DNA of 64,000 nucleotides from Terriglobales bacterium (GCA_035651995.1 DASRER010000020.1:186001-250000), one strand, 5' to 3'; shown: positions 9,301-20,735, counted from the stretch's first letter. Translations and numbers: made by a program. The notes: generated from the sequence alone by a model not told the origin.

Positions 9301-10407
9301 ATGACAGCGGCGCCCGCCGCCCGATTTCGCAATCTCGATGGGTTGCGCGGGATCGCCGTGCTGCTGGTGGTCCTGTACCACGCGCCGGCCAGGCCATGGC
9401 TGTTCGAGTACGGCGGCTGGACAGGGGTTGACCTGTTCTTCGTCCTCAGCGGCTTTCTGGTTTCAGGGCTGCTCTTCCGCGAGCACCTACGCTACGGCAG
9501 CATCCATCCGGGGCGGTTTCTCATCCGGCGCGGATTGAAGATCTATCCGGCTTTTTACTTTTTCCTCGCAGCGTTCGTGTTCGAGCAGGTGTGGCTGGCG
9601 CACCGTCGCTTGCCAACCGCGGGAATGGTGGGTGAGGCGCTGTTCGTGCAAAGCTACGGCCACAGCCTGTGGGCGCATACGTGGTCGCTCGCCGTAGAGG
9701 AGCACTTTTACTTCACGCTGGCGCTGGGGCTCTTCCTGGCGTCGCGGGCCGGGCGCGCGCAGGGCTTTGCGCCGGTGGCCTGGGTGTGTGTGGCGATCAT
9801 CGTGATTTCGCCGGCGCTGCGCCTGCTCGGCACACTTGGCCTGTTCCCCGGCAAAGATGTGGGGCACATGACCCACTACCGGCTCGACGCGCTCTCGTGC
9901 GGTGTCCTGGTTTCCTACATGTATCACTTCCGGCGCGAGTGGCTGGAATGCAGGGTTGCCCGCGCTGCCCCGGCGCTGCCGTTGGTTGCGGTGGCGCTTG
10001 TCGGACTTGGGCTGCCGTATGGCTTGCGGAACACAGCCGGACTTTCGTTGATCAGCTTTGGATACGCCACATTGCTGGTTGCAACCCTGTTTCCCGCGGC
10101 GGCGCCCGCGGGAATGGCGCGCCTGGCCGGCGCGCTGTCGTCGCCGCTGGCCTGGATCGGACCGTATACGTATTCCATCTACTTGTGGCACTTGCCGGCG
10201 ACCCGGCTGGTTGGACGCCTGGTTCCCGGCGCGCACGGCTGGATGCAGACGGTGGCCGCGATCGCCGCCAGTGTGGCCGTGGGATGCGCCGCGGCGGCGC
10301 TGATCGAGTACCCCGTGCTGCGGCTGCGCGACCGCCTCTTCCCAAGCCGTTCCGGGCGCCTGGCGGTCAGACCGGTCCAGCGTGGCGTGACAGCGGCGGG
10401 ACACTAG
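9301..10407 (+). CDS. Acyltransferase family 3 (OafA/YrhL-like) membrane protein
   Basis: A 368-residue polytopic membrane O-acyltransferase. The N-terminus has the family signature NLDGLRGIAVLLVVLYHA, with the candidate catalytic His in YH. It is followed by GVDLFFVLSGFLVSGLL and then about ten hydrophobic segments. The motif WSLAVEEHFYF is typical of the family. Members acetylate or succinylate cell-surface sugars or peptidoglycan. The start is ATG 9301; upstream in-frame codons read antisense through the CocE-like leader. Confidence 0.88.
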   Translation: MTAAPAARFRNLDGLRGIAVLLVVLYHAPARPWLFEYGGWTGVDLFFVLSGFLVSGLLFREHLRYGSIHPGRFLIRRGLKIYPAFYFFLAAFVFEQVWLAHRRLPTAGMVGEALFVQSYGHSLWAHTWSLAVEEHFYFTLALGLFLASRAGRAQGFAPVAWVCVAIIVISPALRLLGTLGLFPGKDVGHMTHYRLDALSCGVLVSYMYHFRREWLECRVARAAPALPLVAVALVGLGLPYGLRNTAGLSLISFGYATLLVATLFPAAAPAGMARLAGALSSPLAWIGPYTYSIYLWHLPATRLVGRLVPGAHGWMQTVAAIAASVAVGCAAAALIEYPVLRLRDRLFPSRSGRLAVRPVQRGVTAAGH

Positions 10408-10487
10408 TCCGCCGCTCGCGGGCCTGCACGCCGATTACGGTACAATTCTGAAGTTCCAGCACTGCACTCATACATATAAGGAGAGAG

Positions 10488-10499
10488 GCCCTTCGGGGC
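10488..10499 (+). promoter_or_regulatory. UUCG-tetraloop hairpin in the leader of the 54-aa gene
   Basis: GCCC-TTCG-GGGC lies 15 bases before the ATG at 10515 and just ahead of its ribosome-binding site GAGGAG. TATAAG at 10475-10480 could be a -10 element. This looks like a structured leader, but is unproven. Confidence 0.5.
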
Positions 10500-10514
10500 T
10501 GACTGAGGAGCTTG

Positions 10515-10679
10515 ATGGCGAACACATCTGCAATGAACCGGGAAGACCGCAAGAAGGCCAAGCGCGCCGCGCGTAAGAAGCGCAAGGCGGAGAATCCGTT
10601 GAAGCCGCGCGAGTACGCGCGCGGTTCGCAGAAGCGCAAAGTGAAGAAGATGGTCCGGGGCCAGAGCAAGCGAACGTAA
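10515..10679 (+). CDS. Small, highly basic protein (54 aa)
   Basis: ATG 10515 preceded by CTGAGGAG encodes 54 residues, about 40 percent Lys plus Arg (KKAKRAARKKRKAENPL, QKRKVKKMVRGQSKRT). No acidic patch or membrane segment is present. The composition is that of a nucleic-acid-binding or ribosome-associated protein. I do not recognise a named family. The strong ribosome-binding site, clean stop and structured leader support a real gene although it is short. Confidence 0.65.
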   Translation: MANTSAMNREDRKKAKRAARKKRKAENPLKPREYARGSQKRKVKKMVRGQSKRT

Positions 10680-10686
10680 TGACATC

Positions 10687-10752
10687 CACCACAGAGGCAC
10701 AGAGACCCAGAGAGATGCGGCAAGTCCTCTGTGACTCCGCGCCTCTGTGGTA
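10687..10752. repeat. Imperfect inverted repeat, CACAGAGG family
   Basis: Left arm ACCACAGAGGCACAGAGA and right arm CGCGCCTCTGTGGT pair. It fills the gap between the 54-aa gene and the amino-acid permease and may act as a processing or termination hairpin. Confidence 0.75.
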
Positions 10753-10756
10753 GGTT

Positions 10757-12292
10757 TTGGAGAATCATCTGCCCAGCCAGATCTTCGCCCGCAAATCCAT
10801 TGACAAACTGATCTCCGACTCCGAGGAGCCGGAGCACAAGCTGCGCAAGACGCTCGGGCCGTGGTCGCTGACGGCGCTGGGCATTGGCGCGGTGATCGGT
10901 TCGGGCATCTTCACCGTGATCGGCACGGCGATTGCCGGGCAGAAGTTTGAAGCCGAGAGCGTGCTGCACGCGCCGCTGCTCGAGTACCTGATCCACCACT
11001 CGCCGACATTTGGACGTCCGGGCGCCGGGCCGGCCATTGCGCTCTCGTTCGTGCTGGTTGCGATTGTCTGCGCGTTCGCGGCGCTGTGCTACGCGGAACT
11101 GGCGTCCATGATTCCGATCGCCGGCTCGGCGTACACCTACACCTACGCGACGATGGGCGAGCTGATCGCGTGGGTGATCGGATGGGACCTCATCCTGGAA
11201 TACGCCGTCAGCAACATGGCGGTGAGCGTGGGCTTCTCCGAGCACCTGGTGAACCTGCTCGACTTCTTCGGTATTCACCTGCCCAACGCGTGGATGTTCC
11301 CCGCGTATCTCCCGTCGGGCAGCATGGTGTTTCCGCCGGGCTGGCACTTCGGATTCAACGTGCCGGCCTTCATCGTGGTGATGATTCTCACGGTGGTGCT
11401 GGTGCGCGGCATCCGCGAGTCGGCCGAGACGAACAACGTGATGGTGCTGCTGAAGATCGCCGCCATCATGGTGTTCGTCGGCTTCACCGCCTACCTCATC
11501 AATCCGGAGAACTATCACCCCTTCATGCCGAACGGATGGGGCGGCGTGCTCACCGGCGGCGCGATCATCTTCTTCACCTATATCGGGTTCGATTCGGTCT
11601 CCACCGCCGCCGAAGAAGCGAAGAACCCGCAGCGCGACGTGCCGTTCGGCATCATCGCCACGCTGCTCATCTGCACCGCGCTCTACGTCGCGGTGGTGGT
11701 GGTCTATTGCGGCGTGGAGCTGTGGAACAGCGACATCACCAACAGCGCGGCGCCGGTGGTGAACCTGCTGCGCAAGCTGGGCAAGCCGTGGGTGCGCATC
11801 ACCGTGCTGGCGGGCGCGATGCTGGGCATGATTTCGTCGCTGCTGGTGTTCCAGCTCGGGCAGGCGCGCGTGTGGTTTGCCATGTCGCGCGATGGCCTGC
11901 TGCCGCGGCTGTTCAGCCACGTGCATCCCAGGTTTCGCACGCCGGATACGGCGACGTGGATCGCCGGCTTCGTGGTCGGGATTCCCGCCGGGCTGTTCGA
12001 CATCGGCACGTTCGCCGACCTTTCGAACATTGGGACGCTGTTTGCGTTTGCGCTGGTGGCGGGCGGAGTATTGATTCTGCGTTATCGCGAGCCGGAGCGG
12101 AAGCGCGGCTTCCGCGCGCCCGGCGGGCCGATTGCGCCCGTCATGACCATCCTGTTCTGCCTGCTGCTCATGGCCGGGCTGCCGATCATGAACTGGCTGC
12201 GCTTCTTCGGATGGCTGGCCATCGGCCTGGTGATCTACTTCACGTTCAGCCGGCACCGGAGTGAATTCGCGCCGGGACGACAGTCGCGGTGA
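10757..12292 (+). CDS. APC-family amino acid permease (cationic amino acid transporter type)
   Basis: A 511-residue inner-membrane transporter with about 12 membrane helices. TM1 carries the unwound helix-breaking motif GIGAVIGSGIFTVIG expected for APC transporters, and later GFDSVSTAAEEAKNPQRDVP is typical of the CAT/YfnA subfamily. The reading frame opens at TTG 10757 right after the repeat; a CTG four codons on is also possible, and no ATG is near. Its stop overlaps the GTG of the following deaminase (GTGA), so the two are translationally coupled. Export or uptake of an amino acid is expected; specificity is unknown. Confidence 0.9.
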   Translation: MENHLPSQIFARKSIDKLISDSEEPEHKLRKTLGPWSLTALGIGAVIGSGIFTVIGTAIAGQKFEAESVLHAPLLEYLIHHSPTFGRPGAGPAIALSFVLVAIVCAFAALCYAELASMIPIAGSAYTYTYATMGELIAWVIGWDLILEYAVSNMAVSVGFSEHLVNLLDFFGIHLPNAWMFPAYLPSGSMVFPPGWHFGFNVPAFIVVMILTVVLVRGIRESAETNNVMVLLKIAAIMVFVGFTAYLINPENYHPFMPNGWGGVLTGGAIIFFTYIGFDSVSTAAEEAKNPQRDVPFGIIATLLICTALYVAVVVVYCGVELWNSDITNSAAPVVNLLRKLGKPWVRITVLAGAMLGMISSLLVFQLGQARVWFAMSRDGLLPRLFSHVHPRFRTPDTATWIAGFVVGIPAGLFDIGTFADLSNIGTLFAFALVAGGVLILRYREPERKRGFRAPGGPIAPVMTILFCLLLMAGLPIMNWLRFFGWLAIGLVIYFTFSRHRSEFAPGRQSR

Positions 12293-13356
12293 CGCAGCAG
12301 GGCCTGACCGTGGATACGCTTTCGCCCGATCACCCGAGCTTCCAGCCGGCCGACGTCAAGATTTCGCCGTTCATTCTCTCCCTGCCCAAAGCTGAACTTC
12401 ACATTCATCTCGAAGGCGCGATCGCGCCCGACACGCTGGCCGAACTCAGCCGCAAGTACGACGGCGATGCGGCGCTCACGGCGGAGTCCGCGGCTGCGCT
12501 GTACAGCTATCCCGATTTCCACGGCTTCCTCATGGCGTTCAAGGCCACGACCGAGAGGCTGCGCGCGCCGGAAGATTACGAGCTGATCACCTACCGCATG
12601 ATGGAGCGGTTGGCGGCGGAAAACGTGCTGCACGCCGAGGTGATTTTCTCCGCGGGCGTGGCGATGCGGCGCGGCTACGACGTGCACGCCATCTACGCCG
12701 GGTGCGAGCGCGGACGCGAGCGCGGCGAGCGCGACCTCGGCGTCTCCGTCATGTGGATCTGGGACGCGGTGCGGCACTTCGGGCCGGAGGCGGCACAGCG
12801 CGTGGCCGAAGCCGCCGCGCGGCACGTCGGGGAAAACACGGTCGCGTTCGGCATTGGCGGCGATGAGCGGCGGGCCGGGCCGGAACTATTTCGCGACGTC
12901 TTTGCCTGGGCGCGCGGCCACGGGCTGCGCCTGACGGCGCATGCCGGCGAGAGCGCGGGGCCGGAGTCCGTTTGGGGCGCGCTCAACCTGGGCGCCGAGC
13001 GGCTGGGTCACGCGCTGCACGCGTGGCAGGACCCGGAGTTGATGGCGGTGCTGGTGGAGCGCCAGGCGCCGATCGAAGCGTGCATCACCAGCAACCTGCG
13101 CACGGGATGTTGCGCCGCGATCGGGCAGCATCCGGTGAAGAACTTCTTCGACCTGGGCGCCATGGTCACGCTCAACAGCGACGATCCCGCGATGTTCGGC
13201 ACTTCGCTCGCCCGCGAGTACGCGCTCGGGCAGCAGCAGTTCGGATTCACCGATGAGCACCTGCGCGAGCTGGCTCGGAATTCGTTCGAGGCGTCGTTCC
13301 TGCCGGCGGAGAAGAAGATTGCATTCCTGGACCGGGTGGATGCGGTGGGAGGGTGA
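12289..13356 (+). CDS. add: Adenosine deaminase-family amidohydrolase
   Basis: A 355-residue zinc amidohydrolase. Metal ligands are seen in PKAELHIHLEGAI (HxH), the third His in TAHAGES with the catalytic-region Glu, and Asp in LNSDDPAMFG. SNLRTG is typical for the adenosine deaminase branch. It could deaminate adenosine, adenine or aminodeoxyfutalosine (menaquinone pathway); sequence alone does not separate these. The start is GTG 12289 overlapping the permease stop. Its own stop overlaps the GTG of the next gene, making a three-gene coupled unit. Confidence 0.85.
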   Translation: MTQQGLTVDTLSPDHPSFQPADVKISPFILSLPKAELHIHLEGAIAPDTLAELSRKYDGDAALTAESAAALYSYPDFHGFLMAFKATTERLRAPEDYELITYRMMERLAAENVLHAEVIFSAGVAMRRGYDVHAIYAGCERGRERGERDLGVSVMWIWDAVRHFGPEAAQRVAEAAARHVGENTVAFGIGGDERRAGPELFRDVFAWARGHGLRLTAHAGESAGPESVWGALNLGAERLGHALHAWQDPELMAVLVERQAPIEACITSNLRTGCCAAIGQHPVKNFFDLGAMVTLNSDDPAMFGTSLAREYALGQQQFGFTDEHLRELARNSFEASFLPAEKKIAFLDRVDAVGG

Positions 13357-14147
13357 AGATGCAGGTTTCAGGTTTCGCGTTTCAGGTGTCGCGTTGCCTA
13401 GCGATGATTCTGCTTGTCGCCAGCTGGTGTATGGCGCAGACGGCGGCGCCGGCCGCGCAGCCCGCGCCCGATTCTCTCGAGGCGATGAAGGCGGCGCTCG
13501 ATCGCGCCAACACGCGCTTGCAGGACTGGGCGCAGCTGGCGCGCTATCGTGACGCCAATCATCAACTGGGCGCGCCCAAGCCGGGTGAGAAGCGCGTGGT
13601 CTTTTTGGGCGACTCGATCACCGATGGCTGGAAGCTCGATGAATACTTTCCCGGCAAGGGATACATCAACCGCGGCATCAGCGGGCAAACCACGCCGCAG
13701 ATGCTGGTGCGCCTGCGTCCCGATGTGATCGACCTTCATCCTCGCGTGGTGCTGATCCTGGCGGGCACGAACGACATTGCCGGCAACACTGGCGCGATGA
13801 CCACCGAAGCGATCGAGCGCAACTACGCCTCCATGGCCGAACTGCTGCGGCTGCACGGCGCGCAGGTCATCTTCGCCTCGGTCATGCCGGTGCACGACTC
13901 CGGCACACGCAAGCAAACCGATCGCCGCGATCCGGCGAAGATCCGCGAGCTGAACGCGTGGCTGCGGCAGTACACGCGCGAACACAAGCTCGGCTACGTG
14001 GATTATTTTTCCGCCATGGTCGGGCCCGACGGGCTGATGAAACCGGAACTCGCCAACGACGGGCTCCATCCGAACGCCGAAGGCTACCAGCTGATCGCGC
14101 CGCTGGCGGCCAGGGCAGTGGAAGCGGCGCTGCGGAAAACCAAGTAA
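13353..14147 (+). CDS. Secreted SGNH/GDSL hydrolase
   Basis: A 264-residue esterase-type hydrolase. A signal peptide (CLAMILLVASWCMAQ) is followed by block I GDSITDG with the nucleophile Ser, a Gly block (RGISGQTT), block III GTNDI, and block V DGLHPNAEGY with Asp and His. It therefore has the full SGNH tetrad and should act on an acyl ester, often acetylated sugar or lipid, in the periplasm or outside. The start is GTG 13353 coupled to the deaminase stop, or ATG 13359 two codons on. Confidence 0.9.
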   Translation: MKMQVSGFAFQVSRCLAMILLVASWCMAQTAAPAAQPAPDSLEAMKAALDRANTRLQDWAQLARYRDANHQLGAPKPGEKRVVFLGDSITDGWKLDEYFPGKGYINRGISGQTTPQMLVRLRPDVIDLHPRVVLILAGTNDIAGNTGAMTTEAIERNYASMAELLRLHGAQVIFASVMPVHDSGTRKQTDRRDPAKIRELNAWLRQYTREHKLGYVDYFSAMVGPDGLMKPELANDGLHPNAEGYQLIAPLAARAVEAALRKTK

Positions 14148-14167
14148 GGCCGGGTTTTATTCCTACA

Positions 14168-14244
14168 TCCCGAGCGCAGCGAGGGAGCCCTACTCGACCG
14201 GGGACCCTCTGGTCAGGGCAGGGATCCCTCGCTTCGCTTCGGGA
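14168..14244. repeat. Inverted repeat, CCGAGCGCAGCGAGGGA family
   Basis: Left arm TCCCGAGCGCAGCGAGGGA and right arm TCCCTCGCTTCGCTTCGGGA pair. The second copy is at 38644-38730 and a degenerate one at 41471-41613. Confidence 0.75.
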
Positions 14245-14301
14245 CTTACAAAACACGACGCGTGTGAAACGGGTCGTAGGTTTCTGCTACAACTACTCTC
14301 C

Positions 14302-15732
14302 ATGCGCAAAACGCTCGTTCTCATCCTTTGCTTGGCCGGCACGCTGGCGGCGCAGCAGGCGCCCGATTTCAGCCAGTTCATCAAGGTGAACGCGGCGGTG
14401 GTTGCGCTCACGCACGTTCGCGTGATCGACGGGACCGGCGCCGCCGCGCGCGACGACCAGACGCTGGTCATCAGCGGCGGGAAGATCCAGTCCATCGGGC
14501 CGGCGTCGGCCGCGGTCCCGGCGGGCGCGAAGACGCTCGACCTGGCCGGCTACAGCGTGATGCCCGGCATGGTCGGCATGCACGAGCACCTGTTTTATCC
14601 CGCGGGCGGGCCGCCGCCGCTCTTCAGCGAGATGGGCTTCAGTTTTCCGCGCATGTACCTGGCCGGCGGCGTGACCACGGCGCGCACCGGCGGCAGCATC
14701 GAGCCGTACACCGACCTGGCCATCAAGCGCAACATCGACACCGGCCAGATGATCGGCCCCAAGCTCCGCATTACCGGGCCGTACCTGGAAGGCGCGGGCA
14801 GCTTTACGCCCGATCTGTACGAACTGAAAGACGCCGACGACGCGCGCCGCACGGTGGCCTACTGGTCGCAGGAGGGCGCGACGTCGTTTAAGGCGTACAT
14901 GAACATCACGCGCGCCGAGCTGGGCGCGGCGATTGACGAAGCGCACAAGCATGGCTTCAAACTGACCGGACATTTGTGCTCGGTCACGTTCTCCGAGGCC
15001 GCCGACCTCGGCATCGACAACCTGGAGCACGGCATCACGGAAGACACCGAGTTCGTGGCCGGCAAGAAGCCCGACGAGTGTCCATCGGGGCGGAAGGCGT
15101 TGCAGGCGCTGCTGAAGCTCGACATCCAGAGCGCGCCGGTGCAGGCGATGGTCCGCAAGCTGGTGGAGAAGAAAGTCGCCGTGACGTCAACACTCGCCGT
15201 GCTGGAAGCATTCGTGCCGAACAGCGCCAGCGAGCCGGCGCGGCGAAAGTCGCTGCTGCAAAAGCGCGTGCTCGACGCCATGTCGGCCGACGCGCGCGCG
15301 CGTTACCTGCAGTCGCGCGCCAACATCGGGCCGGAATCGCCCTGGGCCACCGGCATGAAAAAAGAGATGGAGTTCGAACGCAGCTTCGTTGCCGCCGGCG
15401 GCCTGCTCATGATGGGCGTGGACCCGACCGGCAACGGCGGGGCGCTGCCCGGCTACGGCGACCAGCGCCAGCTCGAATTGCTGGTCGAGGCCGGCTTCAC
15501 GCCGCTGGAAGCGATCAGGATCGCCACGCTGAATGCGGCGCAATTCCTGGGCGAAGCCGAGCACATCGGCTCACTCGCGCCCGGCAAGCAGGCCGACGTG
15601 CTCGTCATCAAGGGCGACCCGAGCAGGGACATCGGCGACATCGAGAAGCTCGAGATCGTTTTCAAAGACGGTGTCGGCTGGGACTCGGCCGCGCTGTTCG
15701 ATTCGGTGCGCGGCCTGGTGGGGATTCGTTGA
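14302..15732 (+). CDS. Secreted amidohydrolase
   Basis: A 476-residue metal-dependent hydrolase with a signal peptide (MRKTLVLILCLAGTLAAQQ). It has the amidohydrolase N-terminal beta-sandwich (VIDGTGAAARDDQTLVISGGKI). The first metal site reads HEH (MVGMHEHLF) instead of the usual HxH in a VDxH context. A TGH segment (GFKLTGHLC) and the late Asp MGVDPTGNGG follow, then the C-terminal return APGKQADVLVIKGDPS. It resembles imidazolonepropionase-like and prolidase-like periplasmic amidohydrolases; the substrate is not deducible. A clean ATG lies downstream of a repeat. Confidence 0.87.
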   Translation: MRKTLVLILCLAGTLAAQQAPDFSQFIKVNAAVVALTHVRVIDGTGAAARDDQTLVISGGKIQSIGPASAAVPAGAKTLDLAGYSVMPGMVGMHEHLFYPAGGPPPLFSEMGFSFPRMYLAGGVTTARTGGSIEPYTDLAIKRNIDTGQMIGPKLRITGPYLEGAGSFTPDLYELKDADDARRTVAYWSQEGATSFKAYMNITRAELGAAIDEAHKHGFKLTGHLCSVTFSEAADLGIDNLEHGITEDTEFVAGKKPDECPSGRKALQALLKLDIQSAPVQAMVRKLVEKKVAVTSTLAVLEAFVPNSASEPARRKSLLQKRVLDAMSADARARYLQSRANIGPESPWATGMKKEMEFERSFVAAGGLLMMGVDPTGNGGALPGYGDQRQLELLVEAGFTPLEAIRIATLNAAQFLGEAEHIGSLAPGKQADVLVIKGDPSRDIGDIEKLEIVFKDGVGWDSAALFDSVRGLVGIR

Positions 15733-15744
15733 GACAAACTTCAT

Positions 15745-15833
15745 CTGCCACGGACCAACCGGGACCTTCACGGATCATTTTTCACCTCTGCCGTGAAGAT
15801 CGGTGACGGTCCGTGACGATCCGTGGCAAGCCC
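15745..15833. repeat. Inverted repeat, CCACGGATC family
   Basis: TGCCACGGACCAACCGG at the left and GGTCCGTGACGATCCGTGGCA at the right are complementary arms. Relatives with the CCGCGGATnAACGCGGA core are at 39961, 41409, 52396 and 60039. Confidence 0.65.
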
Positions 15834-15881
15834 TGTTGTGCGGCGGCGCTCGCCCCGCGTTCAGCCTGCATCTAATGTGAG

Positions 15882-16043
15882 ATGGCGGCCCCGTTTCACG
15901 TCGGCCGTAGCCGGCGCTCGCTCACGTTTCTATTTGCGGTCGTGCTGGCCGCCCTGCTGCTGCTCAGCGCGATTCTGTGGGTGCAGCGGGAGCCCGCGAT
16001 CCCGGGTCCGCCGCCTCCGGTCACGGGACAGCCGCAGCGCTAG
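15882..16043 (+). CDS. Small single-pass membrane protein (53 aa)
   Basis: ATG 15882 (weak TGTGAG before it) encodes 53 residues. It has a short basic N-terminus (HVGRSRRS), one strong hydrophobic helix ([20 protein letters not shown]) and a Pro-rich tail ([13 protein letters not shown]). The stop overlaps the 3' end of the convergent ABC ATPase by four bases. No family recognised. The topology is coherent, but there is no conservation evidence from the sequence alone. Confidence 0.5.
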   Translation: MAAPFHVGRSRRSLTFLFAVVLAALLLLSAILWVQREPAIPGPPPPVTGQPQR

Positions 16044-16906
16044 TCCGCGCGCAGCTCCGGCGTCGCGTTCAACAACGATTGCGTGTAAGGATGCCGCGGC
16101 GACGAGGTGATCTCTTCGGCCGTGCCGGTCTCCACGATTTTCCCGCGGTGCATCACCGCGATGCGCGTGGCGAGATACCGCACCAGCGGCATGGAGTGCG
16201 AGATGAACAGGTACGTGAGCCCGAACTCCCGCTGAAGCCTGGCCAGCAGGTTCACGATCTGCGCGCCCACGCTGACGTCGAGCGCGGAGACGGGCTCGTC
16301 GGCCACGATGAACTTGGGCCGCAACGCCAGCGCCCGCGCAATGCCGATGCGCTGGCGCTGTCCGCCGGAGAATTCGTGGGGATAGCGCTCGAGGGCGGAA
16401 GCGTCGAGGCCGACGGCGCGGAGAAGTTCGGCTGCCCGCTGCCCGCTGCGGCGCACTCCCCGCCGGATTTGCGTGGCGCGGACGCCCTCGTCCGCGTTGG
16501 AGGGCGGCGACGGCGACGGCGTTTCACCTGAATCGCCGCCGTGAATCACGAACGGCTCCTCCACGATGTCGCGCACGCGCATGCGCGGGTCGAGGGAAGC
16601 GAACGGGTCCTGGAAGATGATCTGCATGTCGCGGCGCAGGCGGCGCATGTCGCTGCCGGAAGCGCGCAGCACGTCGCGGTCTTCAAAGCGAATGCTTCCG
16701 GAGGTGGGTTCCAGCAGCCTCAAAACCAGCCGCCCAAGCGTGCTCTTGCCCGAGCCCGATTCCCCGACCAGGCCCAGCGTTTCGCCGGCGGCAATGTCGA
16801 GCGATACGCCGTCCACGGCGCGCACTTCGCCCTTGGCGGGCGCGCCGAAGAGGGACTCGCCCAGCGGGTAGACCTTCACCAGGTCGCGGACTTCAACCAG
16901 GGGCAT
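16040..16906 (-). CDS. Oligopeptide/dipeptide ABC transporter ATP-binding protein (OppF/DppF type)
   Basis: A 288-residue ATPase powering peptide or nickel import. Walker [11 protein letters not shown]-loop [12 protein letters not shown], signature [14 protein letters not shown], Walker [13 protein letters not shown] and H-loop SHSM are all intact. Two oddities are seen. A non-conserved stretch between [10 protein letters not shown] and [11 protein letters not shown] (residues about 126-155) is encoded partly by a perfect hairpin repeat (16477-16496). The C-terminal oligo_HPY region ends soon after HPYTQSLL, shorter than usual. No OppD, permease or binding protein is adjacent, so this is an orphan subunit here. 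Confidence 0.88.
   Translation of the reverse strand: MPLVEVRDLVKVYPLGESLFGAPAKGEVRAVDGVSLDIAAGETLGLVGESGSGKSTLGRLVLRLLEPTSGSIRFEDRDVLRASGSDMRRLRRDMQIIFQDPFASLDPRMRVRDIVEEPFVIHGGDSGETPSPSPPSNADEGVRATQIRRGVRRSGQRAAELLRAVGLDASALERYPHEFSGGQRQRIGIARALALRPKFIVADEPVSALDVSVGAQIVNLLARLQREFGLTYLFISHSMPLVRYLATRIAVMHRGKIVETGTAEEITSSPRHPYTQSLLNATPELRAD
16477..16496. repeat. Perfect 8-bp hairpin inside the ABC ATPase gene
   Basis: CGCGGACG, loop CCCT, CGTCCGCG. The same hairpin with identical flanks (24 bases in all) occurs between genes at 55654-55677, and the related GACGGGCG form lies inside dusB (39684) and thiL (55186). Confidence 0.85.
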
Positions 16907-16918
16907 GGGTCAAAGACT

Positions 16919-17127
16919 AACCGCAGAGGACGCGGAGGGCGCAGAGAAAAAACAAGGCCGCAGAAGAACTTTTCTGCGCCATTCGCCGTCCGGCGGCAGG
17001 CTTCGTCTACGTGGGCTGCGGACGGCGGCCTACCCCTGACGACGGCGGCCTACCCCTGACGAAGAGGTGAAATAAGAACAAGGCCGCAGATTCTCTCCGC
17101 GGCCCCTGCGTCTCTGCGGTGAAACCC
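16919..17127. repeat. Intergenic repeat block with CGCAGAGG arms and an internal direct repeat
   Basis: Outer arms ACCGCAGAGGACGCGGAG and CCCTGCGTCTCTGCGGT are complementary. Inside, GACGGCGGCCTACCCCTGAC occurs twice in tandem (about 17021-17060). It lies between gyrB and the ABC ATPase gene, both on the minus strand. No coding sequence was seen. Confidence 0.65.
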
Positions 17128-17131
17128 TTGC

Positions 17132-19879
<2,748 letters not shown>

Positions 19880-19948
19880 TCACTTAGGCCGTACCCGATT
19901 ACTGCTTATTGTAGCACATTCGGGGCCGAAGTGGGGCGGTGACAGCTT

Positions 19949-20191
19949 CACCGCGGAGGCACGGAGACGCGGAGACGCGGAGAAAATCAGTGCCTTGGCC
20001 TGTACGAAACGTCGACGGAAATTACGGGACCGCAGAGGCTCACTCCTGGGCCGTCGAACCCGAACGTCACATGCGCGACGAAAGAAGTTGCGTTTTCGTC
20101 CAGCAACCATGGCGGCCATCTCCATTTTGCGCGCCCCTTCGAAAACCCGGAATCTGAGGCGGTCCTCCGCGCCTCAGCGTCTCCGCGGTTT
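19949..20191. repeat. Intergenic repeat, CGCGGAGGCACGGAG family
   Basis: Left arm ACCGCGGAGGCACGGAGACGC and right arm CCTCCGCGCCTCAGCGTCTCCGCGGT flank about 190 bases. The whole 19769-20199 gap between gyrB and mscL holds no gene that I can support. An AT-rich stretch at 19865-19916 is a likely gyrB promoter region, without a clear box. Confidence 0.65.
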
Positions 20192-20199
20192 GATTACGG

Positions 20200-20607
20200 C
20201 TACGCCGCGACCGGCTGGGCGCAGTGCGAGCAGCGCCTGGCGGCGATGGGAATTTCGCTCAGGCACTCGGCACACTTTTTCGTGGTCGGGTCGGGCGGCG
20301 CGTCGCCGCGGTTCATGCGAGCGGTGAGCGCGTTCAGCGGCGTCACGATGAAGAAGTACACCGCGATGGCGATGAGCAGGAACGAGATCACCGCGTTGAG
20401 GAACGCGCCGTAGAGGAACGTGGCGTTGTTCACGGTCAACGTGAGTGATTCGAAGTTCGGTTTGCCGAAGATGGCCGAGATGAGCGGCGTGAGCAGGTCT
20501 TTCACGAAGGCGTCAACCACCGCGCCGAAGGCCGCGCCCATCACCACCGCCACCGCCAGGTCCACTACGTTACCGCGCAGGATGAACTGCTTGAAGCCTT
20601 TGAACAT
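20200..20607 (-). CDS. mscL: Large-conductance mechanosensitive channel with C-terminal zinc ribbon
   Basis: A 135-residue emergency osmotic valve of the inner membrane. It has the typical N-terminal amphipathic helix FKGFKQFILRGNVVDLAVAVV, TM1 VVMGAAFGAVVDAFV, a periplasmic loop, TM2 LNAVISFLLIAIAVYFFIV and the cytoplasmic segment. The start is ATG 20607, placed seven bases after GGAGGG; an upstream ATG at 20625 lacks this. The cytoplasmic end carries a CAEC...CSHC pair (CAECLSEIPIAARRCSHC), the pattern of a small zinc ribbon, which classical MscL lacks. Confidence 0.93.
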   Translation of the reverse strand: MFKGFKQFILRGNVVDLAVAVVMGAAFGAVVDAFVKDLLTPLISAIFGKPNFESLTLTVNNATFLYGAFLNAVISFLLIAIAVYFFIVTPLNALTARMNRGDAPPDPTTKKCAECLSEIPIAARRCSHCAQPVAA

Positions 20608-20713
20608 GGCGCCCTCCGTTGCCAACCTCGACGGGCGACACTCTACGCCTGTGCCTCGGAGTCGGCAACTTGCGCCGGCGGCGGGTAGTGGGTCAGTTCC
20701 AGGCGGTTTGAAA

Positions 20714-20735
20714 GGGCACGGCTTCAGCCGTTCCG
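20714..20735. repeat. GGCACGGCTTCAGCCGTTCC hairpin repeat
   Basis: A short palindrome-like element. A perfect copy (GGCACGGCTTCAGCCGTGCC) is at 56600-56620. Confidence 0.65.

Noticed and set aside
10367-12256. 629-codon open frame opposite the permease
   Set aside because: Antisense shadow, His/Arg/Gln-rich without motifs.
16919-17127. CRISPR array
   Set aside because: Only two tandem units without spacers; the block fits the inverted-repeat families.
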